Positions 17,302-26,006 of a DNA stretch of 64,000 nucleotides are shown here, piece by piece. Numbering within the stretch: position 1 is the stretch's first letter; each line of letters opens with the position of its first letter. Position numbers and translations under genes: made by a program. Origin of the DNA: DAISKN01 sp963716925. Its GTDB lineage: Bacteria; Acidobacteriota; Vicinamibacteria; Marinacidobacterales; SMYC01. The stretch covers positions 1,116,001 through 1,180,000 of the forward strand of contig CAVQUX010000006.1 in the NCBI GenBank assembly GCA_963716925.1, read 5' to 3'. The notes below the pieces were generated by a model. It saw only the letters and a list, made by a program, of their open reading frames with translations, made no database searches and had not been told where the DNA came from.

Positions 17302-18093
17302 TCAGCGGCCCAGGACTTGACTCCGGAACCGGCTCGGATCGAGCTCGACTCCGAGCTCACGGCCGACGGCCTGGAGCTCCGAGGCTTTCTTCGTCTGCCG
17401 GTTCTCCATCCGTACCAGCTGGGCGCGCCGATGGGCGCCGGAAGCACGGTAGTCCCGGTAGAAGGCGACCTTCAACAACTCGTTCTTGCGATCGTAGAAC
17501 TCGACCTTCAGAGGTACCAGGAACTCCTTGTCGAGCCAGACGAGCTGGCGGCTGTAGCCGCTCCCCTCGGCTCGGGAGCGCCGCTCCAACTGGAAGCAGG
17601 GCCTCCCCTCGACGGTGTCGTCGGGCATGCGGGCGTGGATGTACTTCACCGCCAGCGGTGGAGCGAGATCCTCATAGGTGAACTCGCTTCCCATGAACGC
17701 GCCCGTCTTGTGTCCGGCGCTGATGCGCCGCATCCGCTTCGCCGCGGGGAGGTACAGCCACTGATCGTCCTCACCCGCCTTGTGGGTATGAGTCAGGAGA
17801 ATGGTTCCTCGCACGTTCTCCGGCCAGTCGAACTCGATTCGGGACAGATTTCCCTCGGCGAGATCTTCCCGCAGCTCCAGCGTGAGGCGGCGCTCGGTTC
17901 GGTCGCCCTGTGCGTTCAAAAGGACCAGGGTGAACGAGGAACGCTCGCCCACGAACCCCTGGTTCACCCGCTCGGCTTCGAGAGCGATGTCCTCCCCGGT
18001 CGCGTCGGCATCGAGGAGCTTGCCCGAGGGCAGCCCGAAGGCCAGGGAGGCCGCGCCCAGGCGCTCGAGGAACCGCCTTCGCCCGAGAAGCAT
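17302..18093 (-). CDS. outer-membrane lipoprotein-sorting-type (LolA-like) protein with Tat signal
   Basis: 263 residues. The N-terminus RRRFLERLGAASLAF is a twin-arginine signal, implying export in folded form. The mature domain has the half-barrel pattern of LolA-like proteins (SRIEFDWPENVRGTILL, QWLYLPAAKRMRRI, GSEFTYEDLAP, SRQLVWLDKEFLVPLKVEFYDR). The family is regularly found next to MMPL/RND permeases and probably ferries their hydrophobic cargo across the periplasm. The start ATG 18093 is defined by the Tat motif; no Shine-Dalgarno sequence is visible. It lies 8 bases downstream of the phosphoesterase gene and 15 bases before the RND gene. Confidence 0.85.
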   Translation of the reverse strand: MLLGRRRFLERLGAASLAFGLPSGKLLDADATGEDIALEAERVNQGFVGERSSFTLVLLNAQGDRTERRLTLELREDLAEGNLSRIEFDWPENVRGTILLTHTHKAGEDDQWLYLPAAKRMRRISAGHKTGAFMGSEFTYEDLAPPLAVKYIHARMPDDTVEGRPCFQLERRSRAEGSGYSRQLVWLDKEFLVPLKVEFYDRKNELLKVAFYRDYRASGAHRRAQLVRMENRQTKKASELQAVGRELGVELDPSRFRSQVLGR

Positions 18094-18101
18094 GTAGAAT
18101 T

Positions 18102-19256
18102 CTAATCCGCTCCCAGGACGCGCCGCTCCGCCCGACCGCTCTCGTCCACCCGGAGGAAGGACCGCACCGCTCCCTGGGGATATCCGAAGGAGCCGGAGTT
18201 GAGGTATCCCTCGGCCTCGTCCTCGCGATGAGTGTGACCGAAGAGGACGAGGCTCGCGCCGGTCAAACGACGGACGATGGCCGCGCCGCGGCGCAGATGG
18301 CCGGGCATACCTCCGGGGTTCCGATTGGCGCCGCGCCTCACCGACGCGACCACGTAAGCGGCCGAAGCCGCCGAGAGCGCGGCTCCTCCCGCCCCCGCGC
18401 CCAGGAATGCCGCAGCCAGGCCCGCGGGAACCGCGAGCGTCGCCAGCATTCGGTCGTAATAGAGCCGAAGGAACGTGCGCCGAAAACTGGTGTGAGTCGG
18501 CGGCGGACCGGCACGCAGGAGTTCGCGCAACGTCGTCTCGGAAACGCCCGTCGCGGCCGCGCAGCTCGCGAGCTCCTCCTCTCCGCGGCGCTCCTCGGCG
18601 GCGAGACGGGACCGGACCGCGGTCTCCGCGCAGATCGCGGCGCTCACCGCGCAGAAGCGGGCGATTATCCAGGGGGCCCGCAGGCCGCACTCCCGGAACG
18701 CGAACTGGATGTTCTGAACGGGAGTCGCCTCGTGCTGGTGAACGGACACGAACCGGTCATGGGCTCCGAGAAACCGCCGTTTGAGCGCCACACCGAGCGG
18801 CTCGCTCCGGAATCCCGGCGGCGCCAGCGGGTGCGCGGGCGCGTTGTCCGGATCGTACATGTGGCCGTGCTCGATATGAACTCCGTCGCGCCGGACGAAC
18901 CAGGGCTCGACCTGGAGCTCGGCGTCGTCCACGAGATCGAGAAGCCCGAGAAGCGCCCCGCGAAACTCCGGAACCTGGACCCCGGCGTCGTGGTTTCCGG
19001 CGACGAAAGTGACCCGGCTCCCCGAGGCGACGTGGCTTCGCAGCGCCGCGCGGAGGCGAGGCTCTCGTTCGATCATCGCCGTCGCGGATTCCTCGGGACT
19101 GCGGCCCCGAGGGTCGCAAGAGAGGTTGAAGATGTCGCCGTTCAAGAGGATCTCGTGGCCGGGATGAGAATCGATGAGCCGGGCGAGATCGGACGCGACT
19201 GCGCCGCGGCCCTCGTGGCCTAGGTGCACATCGCTTAGAACGACGAGCGGGCGCAT
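18102..19256 (-). CDS. metallophosphoesterase
   Basis: 384 residues with the calcineurin-like metal motifs in order: SDVHLG (8-13), LLNGDIFN, AGNHD, EHGHMYD and LFGHTHREDE. The first two thirds form the catalytic domain. A hydrophobic alanine/glycine-rich helix pair (LAVPAGLAAAFLGAGAGGAAL) interrupts the domain before the final GHTH, which suggests membrane association. The GDIFN/GHTH arrangement is reminiscent of LpxH-like lipid phosphoesterases, but I cannot assign a substrate. It lies between the MpaB-b5 gene (17 bases upstream) and the LolA-like gene (8 bases downstream), so it is part of this candidate lipid operon. Confidence 0.82.
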   Translation of the reverse strand: MRPLVVLSDVHLGHEGRGAVASDLARLIDSHPGHEILLNGDIFNLSCDPRGRSPEESATAMIEREPRLRAALRSHVASGSRVTFVAGNHDAGVQVPEFRGALLGLLDLVDDAELQVEPWFVRRDGVHIEHGHMYDPDNAPAHPLAPPGFRSEPLGVALKRRFLGAHDRFVSVHQHEATPVQNIQFAFRECGLRAPWIIARFCAVSAAICAETAVRSRLAAEERRGEEELASCAAATGVSETTLRELLRAGPPPTHTSFRRTFLRLYYDRMLATLAVPAGLAAAFLGAGAGGAALSAASAAYVVASVRRGANRNPGGMPGHLRRGAAIVRRLTGASLVLFGHTHREDEAEGYLNSGSFGYPQGAVRSFLRVDESGRAERRVLGAD

Positions 19257-19273
19257 GACGATCGCCGGTGGAC

Positions 19274-20935
19274 TCAGGCTCGCCCCTCGACGGCAGCCTC
19301 CGGCGGCCTCGGGGGCACCGGAACCTCGGCCTCGATCGGCCCGATGCGCCCAATACGGAAGTTCAGAGTGAACACCTTGGTCATCTCGCTGTGATTCGCG
19401 TTCTCGAACGCCTTCGTCAGGTCCTTGCCGACTCCCTTGAGGAGAATCTCGAGACCGCCCGGATGGTTCTTCGCGAACGAGGATAGGTCGTACACGTGCC
19501 CGGAGAACACCACCCAGAGATCGTCCTCGGTTTTGTGGCGGCGAACCTCGTCCCAGGAGATCACCGGGAGATCGATGGGGAGCGCCTCGCTCACGTCGGT
19601 CAGGGGAATCTGCCCGTCGGGAAAGCCGGCGTTGACCTCCGACGCCTTGCCCGAGAACGGACAGACCGATGGAAGGAAGGCGGACCGCGCCTTCTCCCCC
19701 GCCTCCTCGATGTCGACTCCGTTCGGATAGGTCATGAAGTTCTGGAGACTCTCGATGTAGGGCTCCCGGCGAAGCAGAAGCGAGCGGGTCTTCACCACGG
19801 CACGGACCACGGTCTTCGCCAGAGCGACCTTGAGCCTTGAAGGCCGGACGAGACCCAGGGCGGAGCGGTAGTGATCGCCCATGGATTCCCTCTCGAGCAG
19901 TCTGCGAAACCGGCTTATCGGGCAAGGGACCGAAGCCCCCTGATCGAACTTGTCCTCGAGCGCGTTCCACATCCGGCGCTTCTGGGGCGCGTATCCGGAG
20001 AACGCGCGGCTGACGGAATCGAACCACGAGTACATCTCGTCCCAGGAATGCGACAGCTCCTGGATATTCATCGCCTGCCCCATGACGATCTGCGCGTGGA
20101 AGTAGCCGAGCCGTTCCACGTCGGTGATCGGCCGATGGCCGATCTCCCGCAGGGAGTCCAGCACCGTGAAGGCGGCGTTCAGGAGCACGTACTTCATTCC
20201 GTCGTTATGGATGAAGTAGTGGCCATGTATCCCGTTCATGTTCTCGACCGACTTCTGTCCATGGTAGCTGTCGGCGCCCCAGTTGAAGAAGTAGTAGTAG
20301 TGAACGAGCGTGTCTTCCGTCCGCTTCACCGGCGTGGTCTCGGCGGTTCCCGTGGCATGGATGAACGTCGAGACCGCCTCGCTCTGCGAGATCCGCTCCA
20401 TGGCGTTGCCCCAGGCGCAGTAGAGGATCTCGGGCCGAAAGTCGTACCGGACGAAGCACCACAACTGGTCCGCGTCCTTCACCGGATCGAGATTCGCGAG
20501 CTCCGCGCGGGTTCTCTCGGGGTCGAGGAGCCAGAGCAGCCGCCGTTCGAGGCCCTCGTGCTTGTCGATCCAGACCTCGAGCTCGGCGCGCAGATCGGGG
20601 CCGGAGTCCCGCGCGATCGCGACGAGCTCCGAGCGCGGAAAGAAACCCTCCGCCTCGCCTCGTCTCAGCAGGTCGCGGGCGGCGAGCACCGACGACTCGT
20701 CGGTCGAAATGGCCGAGACCGCGCGCCCCGCCCGCCGCGATAGATGGCGAAGCTCCTTGTCGAGGGCGCGCTCGATGCGGTCCTGCGGGGTGTCGGCATG
20801 GAGATACATGCGCCTCAGCGGGAGCGCAAAAAGCTTCTGAAAGCGTTGTCCAGGGTTCCCGATGACGCGATCCGTAGGCAAGCTCCAGGCAAGGATCCAA
20901 GGCAAAACCCTCCTGCGGCCGGAATCGAACCGCAT
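19274..20935 (-). CDS. MpaB/DUF2236-family oxygenase fused to a C-terminal cytochrome b5 domain
   Basis: 553 residues. Roughly residues 20-400 are an oxygenase of the MpaB/DUF2236 type (relatives: MpaB and the rubber oxygenase Lcp, which use heme b). Visible features are DQLWCFVRYDFRPEILYCAWG, EAVSTFIHATGTAET and NGIHGHYFIHNDGMKYVLLN. Residues 458-530 are a cytochrome b5 domain with HPGG (His491) and NANHSEM (His515) as the axial heme ligands. The fusion suggests a built-in electron donor. A promoter (TTGACT, 17-base spacer, TACGTT) at 20952-20980 points to this start, with a leader of about 10 bases and no Shine-Dalgarno. The next ATG would delete the first conserved helix. The substrate is probably an isoprenoid or other lipid; this is inferred from the family and neighbours. 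Confidence 0.82.
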   Translation of the reverse strand: MRFDSGRRRVLPWILAWSLPTDRVIGNPGQRFQKLFALPLRRMYLHADTPQDRIERALDKELRHLSRRAGRAVSAISTDESSVLAARDLLRRGEAEGFFPRSELVAIARDSGPDLRAELEVWIDKHEGLERRLLWLLDPERTRAELANLDPVKDADQLWCFVRYDFRPEILYCAWGNAMERISQSEAVSTFIHATGTAETTPVKRTEDTLVHYYYFFNWGADSYHGQKSVENMNGIHGHYFIHNDGMKYVLLNAAFTVLDSLREIGHRPITDVERLGYFHAQIVMGQAMNIQELSHSWDEMYSWFDSVSRAFSGYAPQKRRMWNALEDKFDQGASVPCPISRFRRLLERESMGDHYRSALGLVRPSRLKVALAKTVVRAVVKTRSLLLRREPYIESLQNFMTYPNGVDIEEAGEKARSAFLPSVCPFSGKASEVNAGFPDGQIPLTDVSEALPIDLPVISWDEVRRHKTEDDLWVVFSGHVYDLSSFAKNHPGGLEILLKGVGKDLTKAFENANHSEMTKVFTLNFRIGRIGPIEAEVPVPPRPPEAAVEGRA

Positions 20936-20951
20936 TGGGGGGGAGGAGAAT

Positions 20952-20980
20952 AACGTACGGCAACCCGGCTCGATAGTCAA
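20952..20980 (-). promoter_or_regulatory. sigma-70-type promoter for the MpaB-b5 operon
   Basis: Read on the minus strand: TTGACT (20975-20980), exactly 17 bases, then TACGTT (20952-20957). Transcription would begin near 20945, about 10 bases before ATG 20935, leaving almost no leader. It is well placed to drive the 20935-to-14995 gene string. Confidence 0.5.
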
Positions 20981-21008
20981 GCCGAGTGCATGTGATACTA
21001 CATCTTCC

Positions 21009-22208
21009 GTGCGTCTCATCCGAAAGGCAGGAGTTCTCGCGGCGGTCTTCGCCGGGTCCATCCCGCAGCCGCTCCGGGCTGCTGATTTCCGCGGCCGTCT
21101 GGATGTCTCGGGGGTGGGTTACCCGAGCCAGGACCTCGCGGAAGCACGAGGACGGCTGTTCGCGGCGTTCGAGACAGAGGTCGGCGAGCGCTGGTTCTTC
21201 GTGGCCTCCGCGTACGCGGACGGCGTCGCCGGAACCTCTGACCGCGGAACCGCCGGCGTCCTGCGCCCGCACGAGACGTACGTCGAGTACCGGAGGGAGC
21301 GCGCCGAGATCCGGTTCGGGTTCTCGAACCTCGGATGGGGAGTGATCGACGAGCTCGCTCCTCAGGACGTCGTCAACCCCGTCGACGTCTCGCGCTTCGT
21401 GCTCGAGGACCGCGGAGAAGCGCGGCTTCCCGTGCCTCTCGCCCGGCTTCGCTGGTTCCTTCCGGCGGAGACGAGCCTCGAGGCCGTCCTCGTACCCTGG
21501 GCACGGGGGGGAACGTTCGACCAGCTCGACGAGCCGAGCTCTCCGTTCGCGCCCGCGGAACTGGCCGCTCTCCCGCGCTCCGACCTTCCGCTGACTCCGG
21601 CCAACATGGAGGGTGGGCTCCGATTTCGCGGCACGACCTCCGGCCTGGACTGGGGCGCTTCGGTGTACCGGGACATCGTCGATTTCGATCGCTACGAGAT
21701 CTCTTCCGCGGGCCTGACCGCCACCCGCCCGGGGCGCGTGATGGTGGGCGGCGACGTCGAGACCGCACGCGGGGAATGGGTCTTCCGGGGAGAGGGCGCG
21801 TTCTTCCTCGACGACCCGCTTCAGGCCGAAGGCGCCCCCGTCATCGTCACTCGATGGTCCTTCCAGGGAGGCTTCGGCGCCGATCGTCGACTGGGCGAGA
21901 ACCTGCTCTTCCTCGACGCTCTCTATCGCCTCATTCCCGAAGATCCGCTCCTTCTCGCGGAAGACGAAATCTCCCTCATCGGCGGCCTCACCCGGGATCT
22001 GGCGAGCGGCACGCAGAATCTGAGGGTCTTCGGCGTCTGGAACCCGCGGGCGGGCTCGGTCTTCGCGCGGGCGACCTGGAGCGTGGAGCTCGTCGAGAAC
22101 CTTCGTCTCGAGCTCGGCGGCGGAGCGTTCCTCGGCGATGACGGGAAGCTCTTCGGTCTCATCGCCGACTCGGACTTCGCCGTCGCGCGACTGCGGATCT
22201 ACTTCTGA
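21009..22208 (+). CDS. outer-membrane beta-barrel protein, porin/DUF1302-like
   Basis: 399 residues. The signal peptide is VRLIRKAGVLAAVFAG, with cleavage after LRA. The rest is almost entirely amphipathic beta-strands ending AVARLRIYF, a terminal aromatic residue typical of outer-membrane barrels. Motifs such as DFRGRLDVSG, HETYVEYRRERAEIRFGFSNLGWG and DVVNPVDVSRF resemble the DUF1302 type, which often accompanies RND plus LolA-like pairs; the match is by eye. GTG 21009 is chosen because it begins the signal peptide. A GATACT at 20994-20999 would start transcription near the GTG, so the message may be leaderless. The gene is divergent from the MpaB-b5 operon and could supply its outer-membrane component. 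Confidence 0.72.
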   Translation: MRLIRKAGVLAAVFAGSIPQPLRAADFRGRLDVSGVGYPSQDLAEARGRLFAAFETEVGERWFFVASAYADGVAGTSDRGTAGVLRPHETYVEYRRERAEIRFGFSNLGWGVIDELAPQDVVNPVDVSRFVLEDRGEARLPVPLARLRWFLPAETSLEAVLVPWARGGTFDQLDEPSSPFAPAELAALPRSDLPLTPANMEGGLRFRGTTSGLDWGASVYRDIVDFDRYEISSAGLTATRPGRVMVGGDVETARGEWVFRGEGAFFLDDPLQAEGAPVIVTRWSFQGGFGADRRLGENLLFLDALYRLIPEDPLLLAEDEISLIGGLTRDLASGTQNLRVFGVWNPRAGSVFARATWSVELVENLRLELGGGAFLGDDGKLFGLIADSDFAVARLRIYF

Positions 22209-23697
22209 GCTCGCGCGACTCCTTCTCGTCCAGAAGACGAAGCGCGCCGTCGACCCCTTTCTCGACGCAGAACAGATCCCGGCGCCCGACGGTGTCGAAG
22301 AAGTATTCCGTCCGGCCCTGACCGAAGTAGGCCTCCGCGCAAACCGAGCTTCCATTCTGCAAGGTCTCCGGGATCCGAAAGGCGAAGCGCAGCACCTGAG
22401 TTCCGAGCGGCTCGAGAGCTGCAATCTTCGGAATCCCGGCTTGAAACCGTGTCTGGCCGGACAGTGTGCCCGTCGAACTCTGCACGAGACTCCAGGCTCT
22501 ACCTTCCACCGGCTTGTCGAGTCGATTTACCAACCGCAAACTGAACCGGCAGACGCCGCCCTGCGGCGGAAGATCACCGCAAGGACGGATCTCGGCGAAG
22601 CCGACGGGATGGGGCTCGAGTGCGAGCTCCTCCAGGAGAACGTCCTCTCCTTCGCCGACGAAGGCCGATGTCGAGACTTTCGGGCGGTACTCCTCCGCTT
22701 GGGCTTCGATCTGGTAGGTGCCGGGCTCGAGAAGCTGGAAAGGGTCGTCGCCGAACAGGAACCGGCCTTGCTCGTCGGTCCGCGTGTAATCGGCGAACGA
22801 GCAGTAGTCGTCGCTGCACCGGTCGAGGCGAACGGTGGTAAAGGGAGGGTCGCCACCGGCGAGCGGGAGACCCGAAACCGAATCGACGATACGGCCTCGG
22901 ATCGTGCCGATTCGCGCAAGCGGCGATAGTGCGAGATCGCCGAGGTCGCGCTCCTCGGCCTCCGAGACGTCGAAGGGAAGGCTCTCCGCGTCTTCGTAGT
23001 GCTGGGCGGAGATGTGAATCGAGTACGCGCCCGCGAACAACTGCTCGCCGTAATCATCGGTATCAAACAAGAACACACCGTCGGAACCCGGTGACCGGGC
23101 GGCGGCGCGTTCGCCGCAATTCGTTCCGACGCAACGAGAGAGCTCGACCCTCGGAAAGGGGAAGTCGGAGCCGTCCATTGGCGCGCCGCTCGCTTTGTCC
23201 ACCACCCGGCCTCGAATGCCTCGGACGAGCGACGCCGCTCGAACGACGAGCCGATAGGAGCCTCCGACCCCAACCTCTCCCTGGAACTCGTAATCGCAGC
23301 AGCCGCTCGCCGCCACGATGAGGACTCCGTCGGCGGGAACGAGGGCGAGAACCCGCGAGTTGCGGGAGTCACGATTGTCGTTCAGAGCCAGCAGGCGGCA
23401 GCTCGAATCGAAGAGCCCCAGAAACGGATCGGCGAGGGTCCCGGCTTCCGAATCCTGGCCTTCCATGTCCACTCGCACGCCGGTGCTCGAAGGGACCTGA
23501 AACCGGTAGAAATCGACGTCCCCCTCGTCGAGAAGGGCGTCGAGAGCGCCTCCGACCATGTGCGGGAGAGGGATCTCGCCGAGATCCTGCGCGAACAGGC
23601 AGGGGTGATTCGGCTCCGTCTCCGTGCCTTGGGTGAAAGCGGCCCGCGACGACAAAAGAGCGGAGAGAACCAGGAGTGTACGGGAAAGGTATTTCAT
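22159..23697 (-). CDS. secreted protein with PPC-like and two carboxypeptidase-regulatory-like domains
   Basis: 512 residues. The signal peptide ends near AAFTQG. Next is a bacterial pre-peptidase C-terminal-like beta domain (TEPNHPCLFAQDLG, DVDFYRFQVPSSTGVRVDMEG, FDSSCRLLALNDNRDSRNS). Two CarboxypepD_reg-like repeats follow (GIRGRVVDKASGAPMDGSDF and TIRGRIVDSVSGLPLAGGDP), and then a cysteine-containing beta domain. No catalytic domain is visible, so it is probably a structural or binding surface protein. The 3' end overlaps the 3' end of the barrel gene by 50 bases on opposite strands. ATG 23697 has GGGAG 7 bases upstream and a promoter at 23723-23751. Confidence 0.78.
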   Translation of the reverse strand: MKYLSRTLLVLSALLSSRAAFTQGTETEPNHPCLFAQDLGEIPLPHMVGGALDALLDEGDVDFYRFQVPSSTGVRVDMEGQDSEAGTLADPFLGLFDSSCRLLALNDNRDSRNSRVLALVPADGVLIVAASGCCDYEFQGEVGVGGSYRLVVRAASLVRGIRGRVVDKASGAPMDGSDFPFPRVELSRCVGTNCGERAAARSPGSDGVFLFDTDDYGEQLFAGAYSIHISAQHYEDAESLPFDVSEAEERDLGDLALSPLARIGTIRGRIVDSVSGLPLAGGDPPFTTVRLDRCSDDYCSFADYTRTDEQGRFLFGDDPFQLLEPGTYQIEAQAEEYRPKVSTSAFVGEGEDVLLEELALEPHPVGFAEIRPCGDLPPQGGVCRFSLRLVNRLDKPVEGRAWSLVQSSTGTLSGQTRFQAGIPKIAALEPLGTQVLRFAFRIPETLQNGSSVCAEAYFGQGRTEYFFDTVGRRDLFCVEKGVDGALRLLDEKESRELRSRSAVARRRSPSRR

Positions 23698-23722
23698 GTC
23701 GTGCTCCCTGGAAGCGCAGCAG

Positions 23723-23751
23723 ATGGTAGCGAAGATCGGACGATCTGTAAA
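23723..23751 (-). promoter_or_regulatory. sigma-70-type promoter for the 23697 gene
   Basis: On the minus strand: TTTACA (23746-23751), a 17-base spacer, then TACCAT (23723-23728), 25 bases upstream of ATG 23697. The spacer contains the small palindrome GATCGtccGATC, a possible operator. The remaining intergenic sequence to 23871 shows nothing else I recognise. Confidence 0.5.
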
Positions 23752-23871
23752 TCGTCACTTTGCTCCACGGCATTCCCGCGCCCTCTCGTCGTCCATTCCC
23801 GCGGACGCGGCCCTTCTCCGCCGCACGGACCTCGGGTCGCGGAATCGGCGAGCTTCAGGCCCGACAGGGCC

Positions 23872-25185
23872 TCACCGAGGAGTCGGGACGACCCAGGGAA
23901 GCGGCGCTCGAAGAATCAGCGGGAGCTGCAGACGATCGAGGTCGAGAGTCCCGTCCTCGCTGATGAAACGATACTGGCTGTTGGCAACGTAATAGAGCTC
24001 GGCGCCGACCCGGACTCCCAGCGTCGGCTCGTCGAAGCTCGGGTGGCCCCTCTCGAGAACCGTGACTTCCTCGACCCGCTCGAGCGCCCGGTCGAGGCGA
24101 TGCCGGACCACCCGGTGGGGCCGCACACCGTTCTGGATCCCGACGAGACTCCCCTCCGCCCAGACCAGCCCGTCGATGCCGGTCACGACCGTCTCCTCCG
24201 GCACGTCCAACAGGCGAACCGTGCCCTCGGCAACGTCGACCCGCGCGATGCCTTGCGTATAGTCCGCAACGAACAACCACCGTCCGTCCGGCGACCACGC
24301 CAGGCCCTGGGGCGAACCGAGGGGACCGACGTCCACCAGGACCCGGAACGTTTCGGCACCGGCGGCAAGGAGGTAGAGCCGACCGGTGTAGGGGTCGGAC
24401 ACGGCGAGCTCGCCGTTCGGCCCCACCGCGAGATCGCTGAGGTGCGCGGCGGGCGAGAGGCGCGGCGGCTCGACCTTGCGCCGCAGCTTCGAGCTCCCGA
24501 GCTCGAGCTCGGCTACGAACGAACGGCCTTCCTCCTCGGCGCGAAAGCCTTCCATCTGCCGGGAAGCGTGGCTCGACGCCCAGAGGACGTTTCTCTTCGG
24601 GTCGACGTCGAGCGCCACCACGGCGTAGAAGCCGTCCCGCCCCGATTCGAGGAAATCGCTCGATGCACCGTCCCTCGAGACCCGGACGATCTTGCGGTGG
24701 CGGATGCTGCTCACGAAGAAATCGCCGGTCTTGGGATCGTGAGCCACCCCCTCGGTAATGAGCGTCTTGTCCGGAAGCGTGAACGCGACTACGCTCGAGC
24801 CGAGAGGCTCCGACAGGGCCGCCATCCTGCGCGCGACCGCCTGAAAGTCGGGCGAATCCCGCAGCGACTCGAGGTCGGGATCGTCGTCGAGCTCGAAGGC
24901 GGCGCCTCTCGAGGCGAGGCGGTCGAGGGTCGCGATCGCTTCGCCGCTCGAACGGTTCAGCGCCTGGGCGCATGCCAGGTTGTAGAGCGCTCGGACGCTG
25001 CGCGGTGCTCTCTCCACGATCTTCCGGGTGAGCTCGAGAAACGCGGGAAAGTCCTTCCGCTCGTGAGCCGCCGCCGCTTCCTGGTTGAGCCTGGAAAGCT
25101 CGGCCCGGTCATCGATCGACTGGGCTCGAGACAGTGCCGTCAGAACCGCGATAGCACCGAACGCAGTCGCCAGACGAAGACGCAT
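23872..25185 (-). CDS. exported beta-propeller protein (SMP-30/NHL-like) with N-terminal helical repeat
   Basis: 437 residues. The signal peptide is MRLRLATAFGAIAVLTALSRA. A TPR-like helical segment follows (RKDFPAFLELTRKIVERAP, SVRALYNLACAQALN). The rest is a propeller with SMP-30/gluconolactonase-like blades (ITEGVAHDPKTGDFFVSSI, ALDVDPKRNVLWASS, SDLAVGPNGELAVSDP, GLAWSPDGRWLFVADY). No lactonase metal site could be confirmed by eye, so it may be enzymatic or only a binding module. AGGAGG lies 7 bases before ATG 25185. A TACAAT at 25207-25212 (minus strand) is a candidate -10. Confidence 0.8.
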   Translation of the reverse strand: MRLRLATAFGAIAVLTALSRAQSIDDRAELSRLNQEAAAAHERKDFPAFLELTRKIVERAPRSVRALYNLACAQALNRSSGEAIATLDRLASRGAAFELDDDPDLESLRDSPDFQAVARRMAALSEPLGSSVVAFTLPDKTLITEGVAHDPKTGDFFVSSIRHRKIVRVSRDGASSDFLESGRDGFYAVVALDVDPKRNVLWASSHASRQMEGFRAEEEGRSFVAELELGSSKLRRKVEPPRLSPAAHLSDLAVGPNGELAVSDPYTGRLYLLAAGAETFRVLVDVGPLGSPQGLAWSPDGRWLFVADYTQGIARVDVAEGTVRLLDVPEETVVTGIDGLVWAEGSLVGIQNGVRPHRVVRHRLDRALERVEEVTVLERGHPSFDEPTLGVRVGAELYYVANSQYRFISEDGTLDLDRLQLPLILRAPLPWVVPTPR

Positions 25186-25252
25186 CCCGTCCGCCTCCTT
25201 GGCGCGATTGTAGATCGGCTATCATCCCGCGGATATCCTGGTGGAGGTTCCC

Positions 25253-26006
25253 GTGCCCCGATCGCTTCCGGCCATCGCCGTTCTTCTACTGTTCCCTCGG
25301 TTTGCGGCCGCCGCACCGTCCGTCGACGGAGCCTGGCGGCTCGACTCGTACGTTCTCGACGGCAAGGACGTCCCGGTCTCCGGGACTCTGATCTTCACCG
25401 AGGGTCACTTCGGAATGGCTCTACCGCATGGGAGCCTCGGGAGACTCCGGTCGCGGCCATGGCGGGACCTACCGCATCGAGGAAGACCGCATTCATTTTT
25501 CGATTCCGTTCTGGCTGCAGCTCGTGGATGGCGTGCCTCGGGTTATGCCCGAGTCTTCGGAAGCCGGGAGCCGCTTCCAGATCGAGGGCGACGAGCTCAC
25601 GCTCCGCTTCGAGAACGAGGCCGTCCAGCGATTCACCAGGGCGCCCGCGTCGGCGAGCCCCCTCGACGGCGCCTGGAGGATGATCGACTACGAGAGCGGA
25701 GCGAAGACGGGAAACGCCGAGGGCATCGCGCTCTTCGAAGCCGGAAGCTTCGTTCTCATCTACACCATGGCGACCGGCGCCGCCGCGCCCGACGCGAGGG
25801 CGCATGCGGGAGGATTCGAGATCGAAGGAGACACGCTCACTCTGAAGGTCCAATCCTCGATTCACTGCGTCGGCGGCTCGGGCAGGGTCGAGCTCACGCC
25901 CTCTCCGCGGGCGATGGGTTTCCGCCTCGAGCCGGCGGGGGCGCTCGATCTCGAATTCGCGAGCGGCGCTCGAATGCAATTCCGCGACGCGGCCGGTGCC
26001 CCATGA
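25253..26006 (+). CDS. exported protein with two lipocalin-like repeats (one frameshift)
   Basis: About 250 residues after repair. It begins at GTG 25253 with GGAGG 6 bases upstream and a signal peptide (AIAVLLLFPRFAAAA). Two similar beta domains follow. The first starts VDGAWRLDSYVLDGKD and continues GTYRIEEDRIHFSIPFW. The second starts LDGAWRMIDYESGAKT and continues GGFEIEGDTLTLKV. This is the lipocalin-like (allergen-barrel) layout. The frame breaks near 25417: HFGM must continue as LYRMGASGDSG in the next frame, so one base is extra there. The stop overlaps the start of the hydrolase gene (ATGA), so the two are coupled. Probably a periplasmic ligand-binding protein. Confidence 0.7.

Noticed and set aside
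20908..20945. tRNA-like TpsiC-arm sequence (GGTTCGATTCC on the minus strand)
   Set aside because: The surrounding bases do not form a five-pair T-stem, an acceptor stem or an anticodon arm. It lies in the coding start of the MpaB-b5 gene, so I treat it as coincidence.
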